A stretch of 36,929 nucleotides of DNA from Xylaria sp. FL1777 (Eukaryota; Ascomycota; Sordariomycetes; Xylariales; Xylariaceae), in contig MU400814.1 of assembly GCA_022578965.1 (NCBI GenBank), positions 1 through 36,929 of the forward strand, read 5' to 3'. The position numbers were made by a program, and so were the translations under genes. Below are positions 21,076-32,787 of the stretch, piece after piece. Below the pieces are notes generated by a model. It searched no databases. It was given only the letters and a program-made list of their open reading frames with translations, and was not told the DNA's origin. Positions within the stretch are counted from its first letter, which is position 1. Every line of letters starts with the position of its first letter.

Positions 21076-23273
21076 TACTTGCGGTACACTAAGAAAGCAA
21101 ACAAATTTTTAACTAGGCTATCGGTTATTACACAACCTAAAAAAAGCACGTAAAATAGCTAAATAAGTTCTAAATACAAAAAGGCTTAGCTATTATAACG
21201 TAGCTAAAGAACTAATTAAGTTATAAGCAGCTATAAAAATATAAAAACAAAAGCTCTTAAACATAAAGCAAAAATAGCTAAGCATTAATACTAGCTTTTC
21301 TTTAAGCTAAGAAAAGTTTACTACAACTATAAAGCAAAAGCTAAAGCATTTGTTATAAAACTGTTTACTACTTATAGTTTTAAAAAAGCTGCTTATTATA
21401 AGTTTATATTTATAAATTCTAAAGTAAAGCACAATATAATAAAGTACTAAAAATAGCAATATAAAATTACAAATATAAAACTATAAAAGTTAAAAAACAT
21501 ACATTATAAAAAAGCAAAGCAATTAAGCAACTTTATTAAGCACTAAACATTGAAATTTTACTAAAACTTCTAGCTACTAAATATATAACAATGCTAACCT
21601 TTAAAAGTTATATAAACACTTTTTAATCGGCTTATTTATATAAAACTTCCGGCTTTTTTACTTACTGCAGCTTTTTTTGCCTTTTTAATTACAACTTAAA
21701 GTTGCATATTAGCTATAAGCATAGCTTAAATATCTTTATTAATACAAAAATAACGCATAGCTATACAAGCTTTAATAAACGATCGAAGTTCTTTATTAAC
21801 TTTTTTAAGCTAAAAAATTATTAGCAGCACTTAAAATTAAAAAAACTCTAACAGTTAAAATAAGCATAAAATAAAGCTTAAAAACATACAAACATTAATA
21901 TAGTTAAAAGTACTTATAGAACTACAACTATTACTTTTAGCGCTTACTTTGCTTTTTTTGCATCGTAAGCACTTAGTAAACTTGCTAGTAATATTGCAAG
22001 CATAAAAGTTATTAATGTTTTTATATAGTTAATATAAAAAAAACAACAATAAAAGGTATACAATATACTACTATAATATAAGTAATATAGTAGTAATATA
22101 GCTTAAGCATTTTAGCGTGCTTAATAAATACAAATTTTAAAGCTATTAGCAATACTTTAGCATAAAGCACTAAAGCATTTACCTTTATTTTAAGAATTAG
22201 TGTTATAGCAAAAAAGCATAACAATAAGCAGTTATAAAAGCTTAAACTATATAATAACAAACTATTAGCTACTTTATTTAGTACTATAAATTAAATAACT
22301 AGTAAAAACTGCAGCAAAATAACTTACAACCTTAAATATGTAAGCTTAACACTAGTTAATATATATACTTAAGCTAAGCTAGTTATAAATACGTACTGCA
22401 AAAAGCATAGCAGCTATAACAAAGTAGATTTTTATATAACTATAACGCATTAATAACTAATTATATTACAAACTAAGCACTTTAACATACTAAAGCAAGC
22501 ATAAGCTAAGCATATAGTAATAATAATAGTAAAAATAATAAAATTAGTAGTTAAAAAAGAAAAAGATTTACATAAATAGCTAAATAAAATAACTTACTAC
22601 TTATTGCTATTTTATACTGCTTAGTGCACAAGCTACTTATAAGCTATGCTTATTTAGTAAGCTTACTATAAAAAGCATAAAAGCAGCTTAAAAAATAAAT
22701 ATGCAAAAAATAAACTAAAAAATAATAAGTAATTAACTTTGCTTATAATTTAGTTATAACTTAGTTATAAAAAAACTAGTGTAATAAAAAGCTAGTAGTA
22801 ATACTAAAGCAAGCAAACTACAATATACTAGCAATACAATAAAAAAAAGTTTAAAAAGAGACTAAAAAAAAAAAGCAGCATACCTAGCTAAATAAGTACT
22901 AAAACTAAAAAAACTGCTATAAGCAGCACAAAACAAGCAGCAATACTAAAGCAAGCAAACTATAAAGCAAAAAAAATACAAAGAAAAAAAAACTACGAAA
23001 TAACTACGTAAAGGTGCATATACCTAATTAACAGCATAATACAAGTAAGCAAATAACCTAAAAGCAAAAAAGTAAAAAGCAAAATACTTAATAAAATCGT
23101 AGCAAAACTAGTGCAACCTAAAAGTAAATACAAAATGTTTTTACTTAGCTACTAGAAAAAAAGTAAGCTGCTTACGGCTTGCTTTCAACCCACAAGCATA
23201 GTTTTTACCTATATATATAAAAGATAAAAACCAGCATAGCCAATAAGCCGTTAGCCCAAATAATACAATATAT
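21076..23273 (+). mobile_element. 2.2-kb retroposon R2 (tail family 2), inserted in L3
   Basis: R2 is the better preserved copy of R1. It is flanked by a perfect 13-bp target duplication, ATTAAACATTTAT (21063-21075 and 23274-23286), which is present once in L2 at the equivalent site (TAAACATTTAT on the minus strand near 29709). The length is 2198 bp. The 5' end is TACTTGCGGTACAC. The 3' end is the family-2 tail, CAGCATAGCCAATAAGCCGTTAGCCC, followed by ATAATACAATATAT. There is no LTR, no terminal inverted repeat and no A-run. Differences from R1 are nearly all transitions, in CA, CT and TC contexts. The C-terminal third encodes K/Q-rich repeats (AATACTAAAGCAAGCAAACTA occurs twice, near 22799 and 22942). 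The minus-strand open frame at 22021-22260 is a shadow. Confidence 0.85.
21106..21560 (+). pseudogene. Cryptic coding frame of R2 (and R1), unidentified
   Basis: Reading TAA/TAG as former Gln codons, the frame starting near 21120 gives R-L-L-H-N-L-K-K-A-R-K-I-A-K, then V-L-N-T-K-R-L-S-Y-Y-N-V-A-K-E-L-I, followed after a shift by K-L-F-T-T-Y-S-F-K-K-A-A-Y-Y-K-F. The same frame can be read in R1 at 2140-2580. The Y-Y-N-V-A-K-E-L segment could be a helix-turn-helix, as at the N-terminus of pogo-like transposases, but nothing downstream confirms a DDE enzyme and the element lacks terminal inverted repeats. I do not recognise the family. Shared retention of the frame in both copies suggests the progenitor was protein-coding. 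Confidence 0.35.
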
Positions 23274-25356
23274 ATTAAACATTTATATTAAGTTTATTAT
23301 TAAGCTTTTTTATTTATGCTTTATTTTAATTATTTTTTTTTAAAAAATAGCTAATATAAAATCTTATTATATAATAAACTTAAGCAATTTGTTTATTTTT
23401 TAGCTTTTTTTGCTTTTTAAGTTTTATAATAAATAATAAAAATTAAAATTACTTATAAATATATAACGTTTTTTTAGCTTATTTGCTTTATATATTTTTT
23501 AAATTAAACTATATTATATTGTTTTTTTTAATTTAATAAATATATTAATTATAAAGTTATTACTAACTTATTACTACTTATTATAATTTTTGCTTAGTTT
23601 TTATTAGCGTTTTTTACTAGCGTTTTTATTGCAATTTTTTTGTTTATATATAATATAGCTTAGCTTTTTAACTAAATAACTTAGTAGCTATTATTACTAA
23701 AGCAATATATATTATTATATTTATTAATTATTAGCTTTTAAACTGCTATATAATTAAAGCTTTTATTTTATAGCATATATATTATATTACTTTTAAATTT
23801 TATAATGTTTTAAAAAGCAATATTATATATTATTAAGTTAATAAAAATAAGTTTTTATTTATGCTGCTAGTTTGCTATTTTTTTGCTAGTAATTTTTTTT
23901 TATTTAGCTATATAAATGCTAATGCTATTAATATTTTTAAATTATTTTTGTTTACTTTTTTGCTTATTATTATTGCTTTTTTAGCACTTTAAAAGCTTTT
24001 AAATTGCAATATATATGTTATTTTTGCTTTGTTTTTTTATTTAATTTTTTTTTAGCAAGCTTTATTTTATATTATATACGTTTTTTTATAATTTATATAT
24101 TTTTGCTTTGCTTTTTATATTTTTACTAAATAGCTTTTTTTTTTTTTTTAGTATTTTAAAGCTAAATAATAGTTATACTTTAAGTTTTTATAGCAATATT
24201 TAGTTATATATTTATATTTATAGCAATTAAAACACTATATAACTTAAAGCTTTATAGCAAAAAGTTTGCAATTAAATAGCTAAGCTTTTTATAAAAAGCT
24301 ATTATTATATATTGTTTTAGCTATTATAATACTGCTTATATATAATAATATTAACGCAAATTTAGCTTTTATGTTTTTAAATAGCATTTTTTTGTATTTT
24401 ATAACTTTAAAATGTTTATTATATAATAGCTATAAAAAGTTTTTATTTAAATATATTGCTTTAATATGTTTTACTAAAATGCTTTTTATTATTAGCGCTG
24501 CTTTTTTTTATTATATTTTTAATTTTTTTTAAAAGCTTTTATAATTTATTTCTTTTTTTTAGCTTTTTAAAGTATTACTTTTTTAAAAATAAAAACTATA
24601 TTTTTACTATATAGCTTTTTAGCAATAATTATATTATTATTTATAAGCGCTATATTTATTGCTTTAATAATATTAATTAATGTTTTATTTTTAAAGTTAT
24701 TAGTTTGTTTTTTAACTTTAATTAGCACTTTTTTGTTTTGTTTAAATAATACTGCTTTATTATTATAAGCTAGCTATAAAACTGCTATTTAAAATTTTAA
24801 TGTGTTTATGTTTAATAAAATTTATTAAAAGAACTTTTAAATAGTATTTTTAATGCTTTTTTAGTTAGCTTTTATAGTAATATTTAAGTTATAGCAAATT
24901 ATAAATATATTAAAGTTATTTTTATTATTAAGCTTTATACTTTGCTAGTTTTTTTAAGCTTTGTTTAATATATGTGCTATTTGCGCTTTTTTTGCGTTTT
25001 TTTAAAAAGAAACTTTTTTTGCTATTTTTTTTTATTAGTAGCTAAAATACTAGTTATATAATTTTATTAACTATTTTTAACGAATTAGAAAGTTTGTTAG
25101 CTTTACATTTTTTGTTATAATGCTATTGCATTATAGTTATATTACTAATAAGTTTTAATAGCATATTAGTTATATTTGTAATAAATAGGTTATTTAATAC
25201 TATTTTTCTGTTTTTTGTTATATTTACACTCTATAAATAAAGTGCAACCTATTTAATAAATAAAAGTTGCTGCGTTAATTTTAGCAATCTTAATTACTTA
25301 ATGATTAGGCTTAAACTTACAAAGTTATAATTAAGTGTAAAGAATTTAAAAAAGGT

Positions 25357-26050
25357 TAAAACTTAAATAATAAAACGCTTAAAAAAAAAAAAAGCAAAAG
25401 CAGTTAACTTTGCAAACTAAAATATCTTTAATAACTATAAACTATGCTTTATGTATTAAAGCATTTAGTAAACTTAAAAAAGAAAGCACTACTATACTTT
25501 AAAAACAAAGTACTTTAAAAAAAGTTATTTTATTAAAAACTAAGCTTATAATAAAATAAAAAAAGCTTAATTATAAAAAAATAGTTTAATATTTACTATA
25601 TAAAAATCAGTTTTTTTTTAATACTTTTTAAAAGAACTTAAAAATTAATAATATTAAGCTTTTATTTATAATTATAACTTAGCAGCTATTTTTCGGTAAT
25701 TTAACTTCATTTTAAAAATAAACATTTTTAATAGCATACTAAGTAAATTAAGCTAACTTATAACATAAAAAAGCTTTAGCTTAAGTTTGTTATTAATAGG
25801 TTTGCTTAAAATAATATGTTTTTTAATAATAAACGCGTTTATAATTATTATATTTAAAAGTTAAGCAAAAAAGCATAAAAGTAAAGCTATTGTTTAGCTT
25901 ATAGTTTTAAAGCTTTAAAAAAAAAAGTATTTTAACATATAATTTTCGTAAAAAAGCATACATTATAATAGTATTTAAAAAAAGCAAAAAAAGCTATAGT
26001 TTAAGTACTGCAAGCTTTATATACTAATAGCTAATAACGTAAATCTTTTA
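25357..26050 (+). pseudogene. Degenerate coding-like block, weak Tc1/mariner resemblance
   Basis: Between the 5' end of L3 and M3 the plus strand can be read for about 200 codons (from about 25430) with only TAA/TAG stops. The stretch K-L-N-Y-K-K-I-V-Q-Y-L is followed by N-T-F-Q-K-N-L-K-N-Q-Q-Y, the order of the paired-like helix-turn-helix in Tc1 transposases (R-x-T-x-R-E-I ... T-L-R-R-x-L-R-x-x-G-Y). Near 25820, F-F-N-N-K-R could be F-S-D-E-x-R. These are weak resemblances in a biased sequence. No terminal inverted repeat or TA duplication was found. It may equally be an unrelated decayed gene. Confidence 0.25.
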
Positions 26051-26058
26051 TATATAGC

Positions 26059-26461
26059 CAGGGTTAATAATTAGTCCGGACTAACTAGTTTAAATAAAAA
26101 CTAAAGAATTAAAATTATTATTATTATTTTAAATATGCTTTAATATTAAATGTTTTTTATTTTAATATAGATATTAAAGTATTCTTTATATAAATATATA
26201 TTTATTTAGTTTTATTATAAATTATTATTATATATTAACTAGGTTTATATTAAAAAATCAAAAACTAGTTAATTCGAACTAAAAACTAACTAGTTTTTTT
26301 TTTTAGTGATTAAAAACTAGTTAGTCCGGACTAAAAACTAACTAGTTTTTTTTTTTTAGTGATTAAAAACTAGTTAGTCCGAAATTTTAATGACTAAAAA
26401 CTAATTAGTCTTTAGTCCAAACTAATTTAGTTCTTATACTAAGAACTAAATTATTAACCCT
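26059..26461. mobile_element. Palindrome-rich MITE M3
   Basis: It begins CAGGGTTAATAATTAGTCCGG and ends AATTATTAACCCTA, terminal inverted repeats of the same type as M2. Its subterminal arrays use a different palindrome, AACTAGTTAGTCCGGACTAACTAGTT-like units, alternating with T-rich spacers. Its core (26085-26207) matches M7. The 8 bases on the left (TATATAGC) and right (AGTATTAG) do not match, so either the right end is not the original one or a neighbouring module (M8) has replaced it. No ORF. Confidence 0.65.
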
Positions 26462-26550
26462 AAGTATTAGTATTAATACTAAATAGTACTAAACTACCTT
26501 AGTATTAGTACTAAGCAGTACTAAATACTAAATTAATAGTACTAATTTTT
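26462..26550. repeat. Partial MITE arm M8
   Basis: TAGTATTAGTACTAA-type units end in TTTTTAACCTTA, a mutated form of the TAACCCTG terminus. The arm is close in style to M6 (36632-36765). It lies directly against M3 and has no visible left terminus, so it looks like the remaining right arm of a third MITE subfamily. Confidence 0.5.
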
Positions 26551-27598
26551 AACCTTAAGCTTAACTTTATAAATATTAAAGATATTTAAAAATATTAAAC
26601 GCTTAAAAAAATACTAAAAAAAGAATAAAAAATACTTAAAAACTTACTAAAACAAAAAAAGTTAAATACATAAATAACTAAATAAATGTAACACGTTTTT
26701 TTAGCTAAATATAACTACTAAAGTTAAAACAAAATATATTCATAAAAATTATCCCTTAAGAAATGCTTTTTAAAGAAATGTATTAAATATAAGAAATTAT
26801 ATCTTAAGCTAAAATTACTTAATTAATAGGTATTTAAAAGTAAACCTATGTTAAAAAAACAAGGGCCTTTATATAAAACCTACATAACTAGCAAGTTATA
26901 TTTATATAACAAAAATAACACGCAATTAATATAACTAATAAACTTAATGTTATATGTTATCACTTATATTTAATAGTTATATATTAAACTTTTATTTTAA
27001 AATAATGCAGAAAAAAAAAAAAATTAAGGCTTTATATATTTTTTGCTTTTAGTTATTATTAATAACTATTTATAATGTTTATAAAATATAACATTTTAAA
27101 TTTTAAATAGCTATATAAATATAGCTATAAGTTAGCAAAAATTATAAAGAATTTAATATATATATTTATTTTATAAACTGCTTTTAATTGCTTTTATATA
27201 TAATAAGCAAAATTTTAAATACTACTGCTTTTTTATTTAACTAAAGCTAACTTAAATATATTAATTTGCATAATATATATAAAAAACATTATAATTAATT
27301 TTTTATTAAACATATTTATTGCTAGTATTACTACTAAGAATTTTAATTTTTAAATAGCATAATGCTTAATTATATAAAACAAAAAAAGTTAACTAAATAA
27401 AAAAAACAAAAATTAAAAAAAAAACATATATATTTTATTATTTATTAATAAACTTAACTTTTTAAATATTATAAGTATAATTATTTATTAATTAAGCAGT
27501 ATTAAATTTTTAAATGTTAATAAATTGCTATAATGCTTTTTAATTATTAAAGATTTTATTAGTAATATAAAAGCTTTTTTTTATATATTTAAATAAAC
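26551..27598. other. AT-rich spacer between head-to-head LINEs
   Basis: No element or terminus was recognised. It contains a partly less mutated patch (about 26735-26900, with ATTCATAAAAATTATCCC and CAAGGGCCTTTATAT) and then heavily AT-biased sequence. Weak plus-strand frames exist but none is diagnostic. Confidence 0.4.
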
Positions 27599-27769
27599 AA
27601 GTATTAATTATAAAAAAGGACCTTTTTTAAATTCTCTACACTTAACTATAACTTTGTAAGTTTAAGCTTAATTATTAAATAATTAAGATCGCTAGAATTA
27701 GCGTAGCAACTTTTACTTATTAAGTAGATTATATTTTATTTGCAGAGTATAAATATAACAAAAAACGGA

Positions 27770-28120
27770 AAAATAGTATTAAACGATTTATTTGTTAAAA
27801 ACGCGACTAACGTGCTATTAAAACTTACTAGCGATACAACTATAACGCAGCAGCGTTTTAACAGAAAACATAAAGCTAACAGATTTCTTAGTGTATAAGA
27901 AATAATTAATAGAATTATAAAATTAGTATTATAGCTACTAACGGAAAAAAAAATAGCAAAAGAAATCTTTTTTTAGAAAAACGCAAAGAAAGCGCAAATA
28001 GCGCATATGTTAAAAAAAGCCCAGAAAAGCTAGCAAAGCACAAAGCTTAACAACAAAAACGACCTTAATATACTTATAACTTGCTATAACTTAAATACTG
28101 CTATAAAAGCTAACTAAAAA
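27770..28120 (+). pseudogene. LINE L2 ORF1, N-terminal part, least mutated region
   Basis: The plus strand reads T-Q-Q-R-F-N-R-K-H-K-A-N-R-F-L-S-V and E-I-I-N-R-I, then E-K-K-I-A-K-E-I-F, A-K-K-A-Q-I-A-H-M-L and K-K-A-Q-K-S with few stops. The region retains GpA/GpG/TpC sites (GCGATACAAC, GGAAAAAAAA) that are gone elsewhere in the element. The inferred protein is basic and helical, as expected for an RNA-binding ORF1 with a coiled-coil segment. It precedes the CCHC knuckles by ~650 bp. Confidence 0.5.
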
Positions 28121-28750
28121 AGCGTTAAAAATATTGTTTAAAAGCTTTTTTAATAAACTTTATTAAATATAAATACGCTAAAATTTTAAGTATAAATTGT
28201 AGCTTTATAGCTAGCCTGCAATAATAAAGTAATATTATTTAAGCAAAACAAAAAAATGCTAATTAAGGTTAAAAAACAAGCTAATAACTTTAAAAATAAA
28301 ACATTAGCTAATATTATTAAAGCAATAAATATAGCGCTTATAAGCAGTAATATAATTGCTGCTAAAAAGCTATATAATAAAAATATAGTAATTACTTTTA
28401 AAAAAGCAATGCTTTAAAAAGCTAAAAAAAAGAAGTAAATTATAAAAGCTTTTAAAAAAAAGTTAGAAGTATAATAAAAAAAAGCAGCGCTAATAATAAA
28501 AAGCATTTTAATAAAACATATTAAAGCAATATATTTAAATAAAGATTTATTGTAGCTATTATGTAGCAAATACCTTAAAGTTATAAAGTATAAAAAAATA
28601 TTATTTAAAAACGCAAAAGCTAGATTTACGTTAATATTATTATATATAAGCAGCATTATAGTAGCTAAAACAATATATAAAAACAGCTTTTTATAAAAAG
28701 CTTAGCTATTTAACTATAAATCTTTTGTTATAAAGTTTAAAGTTATGCAA

Positions 28751-28932
28751 TGTTTTAACTGCTATAAATACAGATATATAATTAAATATTGCTGCAAAAA
28801 CTTAAAGTATAGCTATTGCTTAGCTTTAAAGCACTAAAAAAGTAAAAAAAGCTGCTTAGTAAAAACGTAAAAAGTAAAGCAAAAATATATAAACTATAAA
28901 AAAGCATATGTAGCATAAAATAAAGCTTGCTA
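28751..28932 (+). pseudogene. ORF1 CCHC zinc-knuckle array of L2
   Basis: Three knuckles follow one another. The first is C-F-N-C-x4-Y-x4-C (28751-28792), a perfect C-x2-C-x4-H-x4-C spacing with His changed to Tyr by one C-to-T. The second is Y-S-Y-C-x4-H-x6-C (about 28808-28858), its first Cys replaced by Tyr through G-to-A. The third is Y-I-N-Y-K-K-A-Y-V-A-x4-C (about 28880-28932), where two Cys and the His have become Tyr. This triple array is typical of gag-like ORF1 proteins of I/Tad LINEs and binds the element RNA. All changes are single transitions. Confidence 0.75.
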
Positions 28933-30699
28933 AAAAAAAGTCAAACAAAAAAACAAAGCAAAAGCAGCATATATATTATAACTTAAAAGCTTTTAAAGCA
29001 CTAAAAAAGCAGCAGTAATAAGCAAAAAAGTAAATAAAAGTAGTTTAAAAATGCTAATAGCATTAGCATTTATAAAGCTAAATAAAAAAAAATTACTAGC
29101 AAAAAAACAGCAAACTAATAGCGCAAGTAAAAACTTATTTTTATTAACTTAATAATATATAATATTGCTTTTTAAAATATTGCAAAATTTAAAAGCAATG
29201 CAGCATATATGCTATAAAATAATAGCTTTAATTATATAGCAGTTTAAAAGCTAGTAATTAATAAACATAGCAATATATATTGCTTTAATAATAGTAGCTA
29301 TTAAGTTATTTAGTTAAAAAGCAAAGCTACGTTATATATAAACAAAAAAATTGCAATAAAAACGCTAGTAAAAAACGCTAATAAAAATTAAGCAAAAGTT
29401 ATAATAAGCAATAGTAATTTAGCAGTAATTTTATAGTTAATATATTTATTAAATTAAAAAAAAACAGTTTAGCATAGTTTAATTTAAAAAATATATAAAG
29501 TAAACAAGCTAAAAAAACGTTATATATTTATAAATAACTTTAACTTTTATTATTTATTATAAAACTTAAAAAGCAAAAAAAGCTAAAAAGCAAATAAACT
29601 ACTTAAGTTTATTGCATAATAAAATTTTATGCTAGTTATTTTTTAAAGAACAGTAATTAAAACAAAGCATAAACAAAAAAGCTTAACAATAAACTTAGTA
29701 TAAATGTTTAGCAATTTAGCTACTATTTACTAAAGGGATTTAAAGTAACTAAGTTTTAACTATAAAGCATTAAAAGTTATAATTAATTTAAAAGCAGCTT
29801 TGCAAAAATACTTAAAAAAAGCAAAAAAATAGAATTAGCTTAAATTAAACAAAAATAAAATAGCTATAAAAGCAAAAGCTATTATTATAAAAATATATAT
29901 GTTATATATATTTAGCGAGCTAAATAATGCTTTTAACTTTTTAATTTAACAACTAATAAAAATAGCAAATAAAATAACGCTTAAAAAAACTATAAGAAAG
30001 AAATATTAAGTATTACTTTAGTAGTTTTTAAAAGTAATTAAAACAGAAAAAAAAGCAAAACAAGCATATTATAAGTTTTAAAGCAAAAGAACTAAAATAA
30101 TATAGCAAGCTTTTAAAAAAAAAAGAAAGCTTTTAGTAATAAAGTAAAAAAAGCATAAAAACGTAACTAAAAATAAGCATTTATAAAAACATTTAAAGAT
30201 TTTAAATTATTATAAAGCTTAGCTAAATAAGCAAAGTTTACTTATAAGCTAGCTTTAAAAATTATTGCAATTTTACTGCTAAAATAAATAGAAAATAAGC
30301 TGCTTTTTGCTAATATTTTTTAAAAAAAAACAGCTTTATTAATAAAACGCTTTTTTTTTGCACTACTAATAAACTTGTTTAATATACTTAAAAGAAATTT
30401 AACTTATAATAATTATTAAAAGTTTATAGTTAATATTAATACAAAAAAAAAAAACATAATATTGTTAATATAAAAATTAGTACTATAAAAAGTGCTAAAA
30501 AACAACTTGTTATTTAATAGCTTTTTTAAAGCTTATAAACCTGCTTTAGCAAAAAAAATAGCAATATTATATATTACTAGCTTTTTATTAAAGTATTATT
30601 TAGTATAATTTAAGCAAGCAAAAGTAATAGTTATATTTAAACCTAAAAAGTTAAAAAAAACTAAAAGAATAGCTAAAAAGTAGCGCTTTATTATGCTTA

Positions 30700-31230
30700 T
30701 TTATACAGTAAAAAAAGTGCTAAAAAAAAAACTATATTACTATATAACAAAAGTAGCTAAGCAGAAAGGTTTTTTATTAAACAACTAAATAAATAATAAA
30801 TAAAACAAATTAATAAACATAGCTATTAAACTAGTATTAAAAACAGCAAAAAAAGCAATTAATAAAAAAAGCATAGCATTTTTACTACAGCTAAACATTA
30901 CAAAAGCTTTTAATACTATTAATAAAAAGAAAATAATATACATTTTATAACAAAAGAGCTTTTTTTTTTAAATAGTTATATAAGTAAACTTTTTTATATT
31001 AAACTATATAATGCGTTTTTGCTTTAATAAAGCAGTATTTTAACTAATAACGCTAAAAGCTAAAGTTCTTTAAAGGTTTTTACTTTTATTTTTTTTTTTT
31101 GTTATATATTTTAATACTTTATAATAACTTTATTATATATTAAAAGCTAATAATAGTTAGCTTTGCTAATAATATTAATTTTATTATAGCAAACTTAAAT
31201 ATAAAGCAAAACTATAAAGCTTTAAAAGTA
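30700..31230 (+). pseudogene. ORF2 reverse transcriptase of L2 (degenerate)
   Basis: Motif A reads L-Q-L-N-I-T-K-A-F-N-T-I-N (30885-30923), where LINE RTs have D-I-x-K-A-F-D; both Asp became Asn. It is preceded by a K-G-L-L-L-N-N-Q segment (family form G-x-x-P-x-x-Q-x-G-F/N-R). A-K-V-L-Q-R-F-L-L-L (31059-31088) stands for the G-V-P-Q-G-S-P-L-S-P block. The catalytic block F-A-N-N (31162-31173) replaces F-A-D-D and is followed by a Y-K-A-L-K-V-A-Q stretch that fits the segment after FADD in fungal LINEs. The last block is one frame off the others, so an indel has occurred. The RT is dead. M1 inserted at the equivalent of 31183-31190 in copy L1. Confidence 0.82.
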
Positions 31231-32694
31231 GCATAAAAGACGTATAAAAGCTAAGCAAAACAACATAAAATAAAGTTTATACTGCAAAAAAGCAAATTAA
31301 TGCATTTTTTTAGCAGCAAAATAGCGCTTATATAAGTAGTACACTTTTTTAACATAATAATATACTTAAAAAACAGCGCAAGGTTTTTAAAAGTATAATT
31401 TAACAAAAACATAAAATAAAAAAAATATTTAATAAAGCTTAAAAAAAAACTAAGCATTTAGTTATACGTAGTAATTAAGCTACAAAACTTTATATAAAGC
31501 AGTAATATAACAAAAGCAAAATAAATATATGTTATAATAATGCAAAGCATTTTAGCTTATAGCGTAATAACTTAATATAAAAACTTTAAAGAAAATAAAG
31601 CAAAAAGCATTGTTAACTTGCTAGTAATAACTTAAAACAAATGCTTTAAATATATAACTAAAGCTTTTAAAGCAACTAAAACAAAGCATTTAAAAATTAA
31701 AATAAAGATTTTTTTTATTAATTTATATTTTAGCAGCAAAGCAATAGCTTGCAAGTACTATATAAAAAGCTTAATAGCTAAAAAATTAATTTAAAAAGCA
31801 ATAAAAAAAATTAAAACTTTTATTTAAAACATAAAAGCTTAAAAAGCTAAAAACTAAACAAAAAGCAAGCTTATAAGCAATAGTAAAAGTATAGCTAAAA
31901 AAAATTTAATGCTAGCTTTAAACTTTTAGTAAAAAAAGTAATTAAAAAAAAAAAAACCTAAAATTGCACTAAAAAAAAAATAAATAAGCAAATAAAGCTA
32001 AACTAAAACAAATAGCAGTTATTTAATAATAGTTAAGCAAAAGCTTAGCAAAAATAAAGCTTTTAAAAAGTATAGCAAATTATTAAAGCATAAAGCAGTT
32101 ATAATAATGCAAATGCGCACTAGAAAAATAAAGCTAAAAGCGTTTTTGCATAAAAAGAAAGTTTTAAGCTTTTTTATGCTTTTTTGCAAATACGCAAAAA
32201 AAAAAAAACTTTTTAGTATATAGTTTTATATTATAACTTGCTAAAAAATAAAAAAAAAGCAGCTATAAAAAAGCTTTGTAGCTAAGCTGCTATAAATTAA
32301 TAAAAACTTATAACTAGCTATAATAAAACTTAAAGCTGCAAGTAATATTATAAAGTAATTATTTGCTACTAATAGAATAACAATATATAATAAAGCAGTT
32401 AGAATAAAAAGAAATAAAAAAAAAAAAAAAAAAGCAAAAAATAAAGAAAGAACTAGCAGAAAAAGCAAAAGCGTTTCTTTAAAGGTTCTAAAAAATAAAA
32501 AGGAAGCTTTTGTGCGCTTTCTAAAAAAGCAAAAAGTTTAAAAGCTTTAAAAAAAGTTTTTTTGCTTTTTAACTATTACTTTTTATTTAGCAAGCTAGTT
32601 AGTAAAAACTAGTTATTATAAGGTAAAAAAACTTTAAAGTAGCAGCGTAAACATTGTTGCATAAGGTTTTTATCCGGCTTTTTGTACGGTTTTA

Positions 32695-32774
32695 CCTATA
32701 GGTACACAGATAAAAAAACCACGCTACAAAGCAGCACAGTGGGTTATTAATAATAATAATAATAATAATAAAAT
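32695..32774 (+). repeat. Family-1 LINE tail with TAA microsatellite (copy in L2)
   Basis: TATAGGTACACAGATAAAAAAACC, ACGCTACAAAGCAGCACAG and GGTTATTAATAATAATAAT are the landmarks, with equivalents at about 1755-1821 (L1) and 20085-20151 (SINE2, where an A-run replaces the TAA repeat). Shared 3' ends of a LINE and a SINE are the classic sign of mobilisation in trans. Confidence 0.78.
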
Positions 32775-32787
32775 AAGTATTAATTAT

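Larger units (their letters stand above)
19330..25356 (-). mobile_element. LINE copy L3, 5' part, inverted, with two insertions
   Basis: The minus strand matches L2 from its 5' end (25356 pairs with about 27620) to about L2 position 30760, just before RT motif A. Segments are 25356-23274, then 21075-20152, then 19472-19330, because R2 and SINE2 were inserted with perfect 13-bp duplications. Removing both restores collinearity with L2, which independently confirms the insertions. The copy carries ORF1 with the zinc-knuckle region (around 24100-24250) and the start of ORF2. Its 3' half is absent; LINEs normally lose 5' ends, so this loss needs deletion or rearrangement. Mutation is heavy except near the 5' end (25170-25350), where GpA/TpC sites partly survive. 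Confidence 0.75.
27612..32774 (+). mobile_element. Full-length LINE (non-LTR retrotransposon) L2
   Basis: The 5163-bp element is flanked by a perfect 13-bp target duplication, AAGTATTAATTAT (27599-27611 and 32775-32787). It has a 5' UTR (CCTTTTTTAAATTCTCTACAC), an ORF1 with three CCHC knuckles, an ORF2 with RT motifs, and a 3' end with TACACAGATAAAAAAACCACG and a (TAA)n microsatellite (32744-32774). Two-ORF structure with ORF1 knuckles and a C-terminal region after the RT fits the Tad/I-type LINEs of fungi. An apurinic-like endonuclease is expected at about 29150-30400, but no motif is legible there. All frames are broken by TAA/TAG and some shifts. It shares a tail with SINE2 and probably represents the family that mobilised it. 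Confidence 0.88.

Noticed and set aside
2097..23273. R1/R2 as a pogo/Fot1 DNA transposon
   Set aside because: There are no terminal inverted repeats and no TA duplication. The 13-bp target duplication of R2 and the shared 3' tail indicate retroposition; the helix-turn-helix-like segment alone is not enough.
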